A stretch of 64,000 bases of DNA from Candidatus Gastranaerophilales bacterium (lineage in GTDB: Bacteria > Cyanobacteriota > Vampirovibrionia > Gastranaerophilales > Gastranaerophilaceae). The notes beneath the pieces were generated by a model. The model did not search any database. It saw only the letters and a program-made list of their open reading frames with translations, and was not told where the DNA came from. This document shows, piece after piece, positions 59,146 through 64,000 of the stretch. How positions within the stretch are numbered: the stretch's first letter is position 1; each line of letters opens with the position of its first letter. The stretch spans positions 7,539 to 71,538 of the forward strand of contig CAAGEQ010000008.1 of assembly GCA_900768915.1 (NCBI GenBank). The letters are read 5' to 3'. Both the position numbers and the translations under genes were made by a program.

Positions 59146-59522
59146 TATTTCTTACCTCCCTTTTTAGCACCGTATTTAGAACGGCTTTGTGCTCTGTTAG
59201 CAACACCAGCTGTATCTAATGTTCCTCTAACGATGTGATATCTTACACCTGGAAGATCCTTTACACGACCTCCTCTTATAAGAACAACACTGTGTTCTTG
59301 TAAGTTGTGACCGATACCCGGAATATAAGAAGTAACTTCAAATCCGTTTGTTAATCTTACTCTGGCAACTTTTCTAAGTGCTGAGTTTGGTTTTTTAGGG
59401 GTTGTTGTGTAAACCCTTGTGCAAACTCCACGTCTTTGAGGACAATTCATCAAAGCTGGAGATTTTGTTTTGTCTGTTAGTTTCTTACGTTCTTGACGTA
59501 CTAACTGGTTAATTGTAGGCAT
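59145..59522 (-). CDS. rpsL: 30S ribosomal protein S12
   Basis: S12 monitors decoding at the A site. The 125-residue protein has MPTINQLVRQERKK at the start, TTPKKPNSALRKVARVRLTN near residue 40 with the streptomycin-sensitive lysine, and the PGIGHNLQEHSVVLIRGG and GTLDTAGVANR blocks. The frame is open upstream to 59603, but AAGGAG about six bases before ATG 59522 and the family length fix this start. It is transcribed with rpsG. Confidence 0.97.
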   Translation of the reverse strand: MPTINQLVRQERKKLTDKTKSPALMNCPQRRGVCTRVYTTTPKKPNSALRKVARVRLTNGFEVTSYIPGIGHNLQEHSVVLIRGGRVKDLPGVRYHIVRGTLDTAGVANRAQSRSKYGAKKGGKK

Positions 59523-59650
59523 AATTTCTCCTTTATTTTCTATTACATTTGCAAACTCACTATCTTTCCAGGAACCCTTACTTATTCCGGTAGTGTTTGC
59601 CATCTGCTTTTAGCCGTCAAATCCAGCACGAAAATTTCGACTAAAGCGTA

Positions 59651-59684
59651 ATTATATCTAACTACATACATAATTCATTGTCAA
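59651..59684 (-). promoter_or_regulatory. Promoter candidate of rpsL-rpsG
   Basis: On the minus strand a perfect TATAAT (59651-59656) preceded by TTAGA lies about 130 bases before the rpsL ATG. A TTGACA (59679-59684) is present, but the 22-base spacer is too long for standard sigma-70 contact. The -10 may work in an extended form. Confidence 0.4.
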
Positions 59685-59929
59685 TTGAATTGTTAAGTAT
59701 TATCTCTAATATTGAGGGTGAAGAAGGTTATTATTTTGACAATTTTTTTTGTATGAAAATTTTTTGTCAAAAATAGTCGCAAAACCTTGTAAAATCTATA
59801 AAAAATCATTAAATATCATCTAAATGGACTATGACATAACATGCTCAATATGAAATAATATTATTGGGATTATAGTCTTAAAATAACTAGATCTCGGGGA
59901 AATATTAAGAGTTGCTACAAGGTTAAAAT
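59685..59929. other. Intergenic region upstream of the autotransporter gene
   Basis: This AT-rich divergent gap holds no gene. It contains an inverted repeat TTTTGACAA/TTGTCAAAA around 59736-59773 with T- and A-rich spacer, which might be an operator. No clear promoter for the autotransporter gene could be fixed. Confidence 0.4.
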
Positions 59930-62900
59930 TTGATTAAACTAAGTTTGGAAAAATTTAGCATAATTTTTCGCACGCTTCTAATTATAGTTTTGTGCTTGAT
60001 TTTTGGCGGCTCTATTACCTTTGCAAACTCTTATGAAAATAGTATCCAACACTTGTTATCAGATGATTGTAGCACATCTGTATTATTAGCAGATGCAACT
60101 GAAACTTTACCTCAATTAAATCAATCAACAGAAATTATTAGAGATTTTACATTTAATGACTCTGAAAATGTTACTTTAGAAGAAAATATGGGAACAACGT
60201 CAAGTGGTATTTTTTCTGTCAATGGTGTTTCTTCTGAAGAAAATAGTATTGTTTTCAACAAATTCTCAGGATTTGTTGTTTCAAAGATTCAAACAACTCT
60301 TAATATAAACAACGTCACAATCTCTGGTGCTGAATCAGCAATTGGTTCTGCTATTTACAATACAGCATCAGATGCTGAAATTAACATAAACAATGTTAGT
60401 TTTGAAAGCAACTCAACACTATCACAAACTGATGCGTTAGGTGGTGCAATATACAGTAATGGTAAATTGACACTTACTAATACATCATTTATTGGTAACT
60501 CTGCAACTACAACAGGTGATTCAGCGGGAGCGAAAGGAGGTGCAATATATGCAAGAAATTCTATCCAAATGATTGCGGATAGTGATAATGTTGTAATTGT
60601 AGATAATTTTACCCAAACTTCAGATGGCACAAAGGAGAATAATGCAATTTATATTGATAATTCTTCTGCAACTCTTAATATCAGTGCTATCAACAGTGGT
60701 ACTTTTGCTATTAGTGATAGTATCAATGGTGCTACTGGTTATAAAGTATCAATGACTGGTGATGGAACTGGTCGAATTGGTTTATTTGATTCTATCTATA
60801 ATGCAAATATATCTGTATCAAATGTAGATATATCTTTTGCTGATGGAAAAATAACTGACCATCAATTGGATAATCTTAATATTGGAAGCAATGTTAACTT
60901 TATTATTAATGCAGACTTAACAAATGGTATTGCAGATGCAATAATATCACCAAATTCTACTGGTACAATTAGTATTTCAGAAATTAGTATTATATCAGGT
61001 TCAACAGATAGTAGTGTAAAACTTCAAGTTATTAAAAATAGTAATAATCTTACATTGAATATTGATAAGGTATCATCAAAACTTGCGACAACTCTTCAAT
61101 CTACAATGTATAACGATTCTATTTTAGCTGACTCTATTACATTAGGTACAACTGATAGAGAAAATGATAGTATTATTATTTCTGGTTGGAAAGATGTACT
61201 TTATGAAATGGTTCATGATACTAACCCAACTCATATGTTGAAAAATTTCATATTCAATACACCTACCGAATATGTCTTAACAAAAGATTTGGGTGAAATG
61301 CCACAAGAATCAATTCTTTCTATATATAATCTTTCAGGTGCAAAATATGGTGTTATCAATGCAAATGAACATTCTATGTTTGAATTGGTTAATCCAATTG
61401 CGAGTGTTAATTTAAAAAATATCTTGATTAAAAATGCAAAAACTGATAAGAACGGTTCTGTTGCTTATTTGGACAATACGACTTCAAGTTTTAATGCTAC
61501 AAATTCTATGATTACATCAAATAAAGCAGAAGGTGATGGTGGTGCTATTTATGCTAAAAGTGGTACTTTATCATTAAGAAATTCTACAGTATCTGAAAAT
61601 ACATCTTCTGGTAATGGTGGTGCATTATATGTTACAGATGATGCACAAGTTGAACTTGTTAATGTTGATTTTAAGTCTAATACAGCAAATGGTAATGGTG
61701 GTGCTATTTATGCTAATAAAGATGTAACTGTTAGTGCTGAAAATGGTTCATCAACTTTTGATGGAAACAAAGCAAATGGTGAAAGTAATGCAATTTATGC
61801 TACATCAGATGCAACAGTTACATTAAATGCTCGAAATAACGGTACTATCAATATGAATGATAAGATTTCTGGTGAACAAGGTTACAAATTAAATATTACA
61901 GGCAACTCTAAAGGTAATGTAAATCTAAATAATAATGTATCTAATGCTAATGTAACTTTGTCTGGTACAAATCTTAATCTTGCAAAAGATAATTTGTTGA
62001 AAGGTAATGAGTTTAATGCAAGAGGTGGTAATTTAAATCTTATCAATGGTGAAATTGGTAATACTGATTTTAGTAAATTAACAACCGGTGGTGGTACTAC
62101 TAAAGTTGGTGTAGATGTTGATTTAGCAAATAAATCTATGGATAGGGTTACTGCTGATTCTTATGGCAAAATGAATGGTACACTTAATGTTAACAAAATG
62201 AATTTGTTATCAGATTCCAAAGAATCTACTGTAAAAATTAAGTTTGCAGATTCACCATTGAAAGACCATGTAAAAACATCATTAAAGACTGTTACTTATT
62301 CAAGAGTGTATAAATATCTTGTTTCATATAGTAAGAGTGATGGATATTTTTCTTTTACAAGAGGTGGTGGAACAGATGCTTCATCATTTAATCCTGCAAT
62401 TTTACCATTAGGTATTGCTCAACAAACTGCATATATGAATGAACTTCAAAATTATCAATCTGCAATGTATCATTCAGATACTTACATGATGCTTCCTAAA
62501 AAAGTTCGTATGGCTGGTAATAATGACAGTCGTTATGCTGTTGATTTTGATGATATTGAAGGTGAAACATTTATTGAAAAATACTTGGCAATTCCAGAAG
62601 AAATAAAAAGTATATGGGTTCGTCCTTATGCATCTTTTGAACATATTCCATTGAAAAATGGACCAACAGTATCAAGTATGAATTATGGTACAGTCTTTGG
62701 TGGTGATAGTAATATGATTGAACTTTCTCACGGATTTAAGGCTGTATATGGTGGATATGTTGGTTATAACGGTAATACAACAAGTTATAGCAATGTTAAT
62801 TCACTTCAACAAGGTGCTGTAATTGGTGTTACAGGAAACCTTTATAAAGGCAATTTCTTTAATACTTTGACTGCAAACGTTGGTTGGATGATTAATGATT

Positions 62901-64000
62901 CTGATACAGAATATGGCTCTGATACTATGCATATTATTATGTCAGGTTTTGCTGATAAGATGGGTTATAATATTGAGGTTAATTCTGGTAAAGTTATTAT
63001 TCAACCATCATTAATGATGGGGTATACATTTGTGTATGCTTCTGATTATACAACCTCAAGTGGTATTAATATAGAATCGGATCCGTTACATGTTGTACAT
63101 TTTGCTCCTGGATTGAAAGTTATTGCGAATTTGGCAAATGGTTGGCAACCTTATGCAACATTTACAATAATGTGTAATTTTATAGATAAAACTAATTTTA
63201 CAGCAAGTACTATTAGATTACCTCAAATGTCTATAGATCCTTATGTTGAATATGGTATTGGTATTCAAAAACGTTGGCAAGATAAATATTCAGGATTCGC
63301 TCAAGCGACTGTTAGAAATGGTGGTAGACGTGGTGTTGCTTTGTTATTCGGATTTAGATATATGTTTGGTAAGATTATTAGTAGAGAACATTTTATTGTT
63401 CGTGAAAATTTAGGTAAAAAGAAAACATTATTTAAAGAAAGAAAAGAACCAGAAATTGAAATTGGTTCATTAACACCTAATGATAAAAATAAAACAAAAC
63501 CATCAACACCTGTTGCTGAACAAAATGGAAAATCTAAATTTAGATTTAGTGTTATTGACGGCTTGAAAAAGGTATCTAGAATTATATTCTTTAAATATAA
63601 CACTGATGTATCTGCAAAAGTTGTTACTGATGTATATCCTGATGGTGTTATTATGACGACCTTAAAAGGTATGGATACAACAGGCAAAAATAAAAATAAT
63701 ATGTCTTCTGAATTTAAAGATAAAGATTTGGTAGGCAGACCTCGTTTTACAGAATCTAATATGCAAAATCGTTCTGTTGAAGATTTGGTAAAACCTCAAC
63801 AACCAAAACAAAACAGTAAGAAACAACAAACAAAACCAGTGGAAAAACAAGTTGTGAAACCACAAGCACAACAAACAAAACCAGTGGAAAAACAAGTTGT
63901 GAAATCACAAGCACAACAAACAAAACCAGTGGAAAAACAAGTTGTGAAACCACAAGCACAACAAACAAAACCAGTGGAAAAACAAGTTGTGAAACCACAA
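59930..64000 (+). CDS. Pmp-like autotransporter with post-barrel extension, 3' end outside window
   Basis: From TTG 59930 (ACAAGG seven bases before) the frame is open for 1357 codons to the window edge. It encodes a signal peptide (about 1-37, ending SITFAN). A long beta-helical passenger carries Pmp-type repeats: GGAIYSNGKLTLTNTSFIGN, GGAIYAKSGTLSL, GGALYVTDDA and GGAIYANKDV with FxxN motifs. An autotransporter beta-barrel follows, about residues 890-1145, with alternating strands such as GGYVGYNGNTTSYS and ending GVALLFGFRYMFGK. Unusually the chain continues for over 200 residues past the barrel, through a K/N/Q-rich domain into 15-residue QQTKPVEKQVVKPQA repeats. Pmp-like proteins act as adhesins. 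It is a large surface protein; the role here is inferred. Confidence 0.88.
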   Translation, partial: MIKLSLEKFSIIFRTLLIIVLCLIFGGSITFANSYENSIQHLLSDDCSTSVLLADATETLPQLNQSTEIIRDFTFNDSENVTLEENMGTTSSGIFSVNGVSSEENSIVFNKFSGFVVSKIQTTLNINNVTISGAESAIGSAIYNTASDAEININNVSFESNSTLSQTDALGGAIYSNGKLTLTNTSFIGNSATTTGDSAGAKGGAIYARNSIQMIADSDNVVIVDNFTQTSDGTKENNAIYIDNSSATLNISAINSGTFAISDSINGATGYKVSMTGDGTGRIGLFDSIYNANISVSNVDISFADGKITDHQLDNLNIGSNVNFIINADLTNGIADAIISPNSTGTISISEISIISGSTDSSVKLQVIKNSNNLTLNIDKVSSKLATTLQSTMYNDSILADSITLGTTDRENDSIIISGWKDVLYEMVHDTNPTHMLKNFIFNTPTEYVLTKDLGEMPQESILSIYNLSGAKYGVINANEHSMFELVNPIASVNLKNILIKNAKTDKNGSVAYLDNTTSSFNATNSMITSNKAEGDGGAIYAKSGTLSLRNSTVSENTSSGNGGALYVTDDAQVELVNVDFKSNTANGNGGAIYANKDVTVSAENGSSTFDGNKANGESNAIYATSDATVTLNARNNGTINMNDKISGEQGYKLNITGNSKGNVNLNNNVSNANVTLSGTNLNLAKDNLLKGNEFNARGGNLNLINGEIGNTDFSKLTTGGGTTKVGVDVDLANKSMDRVTADSYGKMNGTLNVNKMNLLSDSKESTVKIKFADSPLKDHVKTSLKTVTYSRVYKYLVSYSKSDGYFSFTRGGGTDASSFNPAILPLGIAQQTAYMNELQNYQSAMYHSDTYMMLPKKVRMAGNNDSRYAVDFDDIEGETFIEKYLAIPEEIKSIWVRPYASFEHIPLKNGPTVSSMNYGTVFGGDSNMIELSHGFKAVYGGYVGYNGNTTSYSNVNSLQQGAVIGVTGNLYKGNFFNTLTANVGWMINDSDTEYGSDTMHIIMSGFADKMGYNIEVNSGKVIIQPSLMMGYTFVYASDYTTSSGINIESDPLHVVHFAPGLKVIANLANGWQPYATFTIMCNFIDKTNFTASTIRLPQMSIDPYVEYGIGIQKRWQDKYSGFAQATVRNGGRRGVALLFGFRYMFGKIISREHFIVRENLGKKKTLFKERKEPEIEIGSLTPNDKNKTKPSTPVAEQNGKSKFRFSVIDGLKKVSRIIFFKYNTDVSAKVVTDVYPDGVIMTTLKGMDTTGKNKNNMSSEFKDKDLVGRPRFTESNMQNRSVEDLVKPQQPKQNSKKQQTKPVEKQVVKPQAQQTKPVEKQVVKSQAQQTKPVEKQVVKPQAQQTKPVEKQVVKPQ
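63824..64000 (+). repeat. 45-bp tandem coding repeats
   Basis: Four consecutive copies of a 45-base unit (63824-63868, 63869-63913, 63914-63958, 63959-64000; the last cut by the window) encode QQTKPVEKQVVKPQA. The copies are nearly identical, with one substitution (P to S) in the second. Such recent duplication within the autotransporter gene points to slippage and possible length variation. Confidence 0.93.

Noticed and set aside
59523..59603. N-terminal extension of S12 to an ATG at 59603
   Set aside because: The extra 27 residues are absent from the S12 family, and a good ribosome-binding site precedes the ATG at 59522.
59736..59773. Inverted repeat TTTTGACAA/TTGTCAAAA as a terminator
   Set aside because: It is not positioned after any gene end, because both neighbouring genes are divergent; at most it is an operator, and the arms are short and AT-rich.
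63662..63998. Minus-strand ORFs with repeated VVSQLVFPLVLFVV-type sequence
   Set aside because: They are the antisense of the 45-bp coding repeats of the autotransporter tail; hydrophobic repeats arise from reading the opposite strand.
63824..64000. CRISPR array considered for the 45-bp repeats
   Set aside because: The units are directly adjacent without variable spacers and lie in frame in a coding sequence.

Overview
The window looks like a chromosomal segment of an uncultured, strictly anaerobic, low-GC Gram-negative bacterium. The best fit is a non-photosynthetic relative of Cyanobacteria (Melainabacteria/Vampirovibrionia, probably the gut order Gastranaerophilales); this affiliation is inferred, not proven. 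An outer membrane is indicated by a Pmp-like autotransporter and an MCE/MlaD protein. Anaerobic metabolism is indicated by pyruvate:ferredoxin oxidoreductase, a GGGtGRT/Fe-S scaffold pair, a TM1266-type regulator, an Fe-S serine dehydratase and a ferredoxin-type split glutamate synthase. CHASE2-cyclase, CsaB and AMIN-amidase genes, and the rplQ-truA-rplM-rpsI order, are compatible with a cyanobacterial relative. No CRISPR array, complete insertion sequence or prophage is visible.

Layout. 1-3.5 kb (mostly minus strand): truncated nucleotidyltransferase, tRNA-Asp with promoter and terminator, TM1266-like gene, a small Cys4 protein, pdxJ and murT. 3.6-5.1 kb (plus): four small membrane/YtxH proteins. 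5.1-6.6 kb (minus): a degenerate HNH-like protein and a DUF2582 winged helix. 6.9-11.9 kb (plus): AMIN-amidase, murI, a 48-aa ORF, then the Fe-S scaffold/GGGtGRT pair. 12-17.5 kb (minus): MCE protein, a tyrosine recombinase fragment, nifJ and an acetyltransferase. 17.7-18.4 kb (plus): tcdA. 18.5-28.9 kb (minus): tlyA, tatD, a Q/N/Y-rich membrane protein, DUF366, queC, HEAT protein, a frameshifted HELTH-motif gene, recJ, ctpA and a secreted protein. 29-31.2 kb: an acidic-tailed protein and a CHAP-like, EF-hand, coiled-coil protein. 31.2-35.1 kb (minus): a flagellar-type export gate (tandem-SpoA switch protein, fliO, fliP, fliQ, pilus-N-domain protein, fliR). 35.3-36.8 kb: sdaAB-sdaAA. 36.9-46.8 kb: polA, csaB, an Eda-like aldolase, CHASE2 cyclase, recG and tdk. 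47.2-52.5 kb (plus): infA-rpmJ-rpsM-rpsK-rpsD-rpoA-rplQ-truA-rplM-rpsI. 52.6-56.5 kb (plus): three-gene glutamate synthase. 56.5-59.5 kb (minus): two lineage-specific small proteins, a CpaE-like ATPase and rpsL-rpsG. 59.9 kb to the end: a large autotransporter gene that runs off the window.

How the genes fit together. PFOR supplies reduced ferredoxin, which a ferredoxin-dependent glutamate synthase could use. The Fe-S scaffold pair and the TM1266-like protein fit the same low-potential redox economy. Envelope genes (amidase, MurI, MurT, MCE, CtpA, CsaB, autotransporter) are spread through the window. The least explained parts are lineage-specific proteins with short N-terminal tags and enzyme-like motifs, a FliQ with a long tail, an autotransporter whose chain continues past its barrel into a 15-residue repeat, and several small genes (29, 48 and 57 aa).
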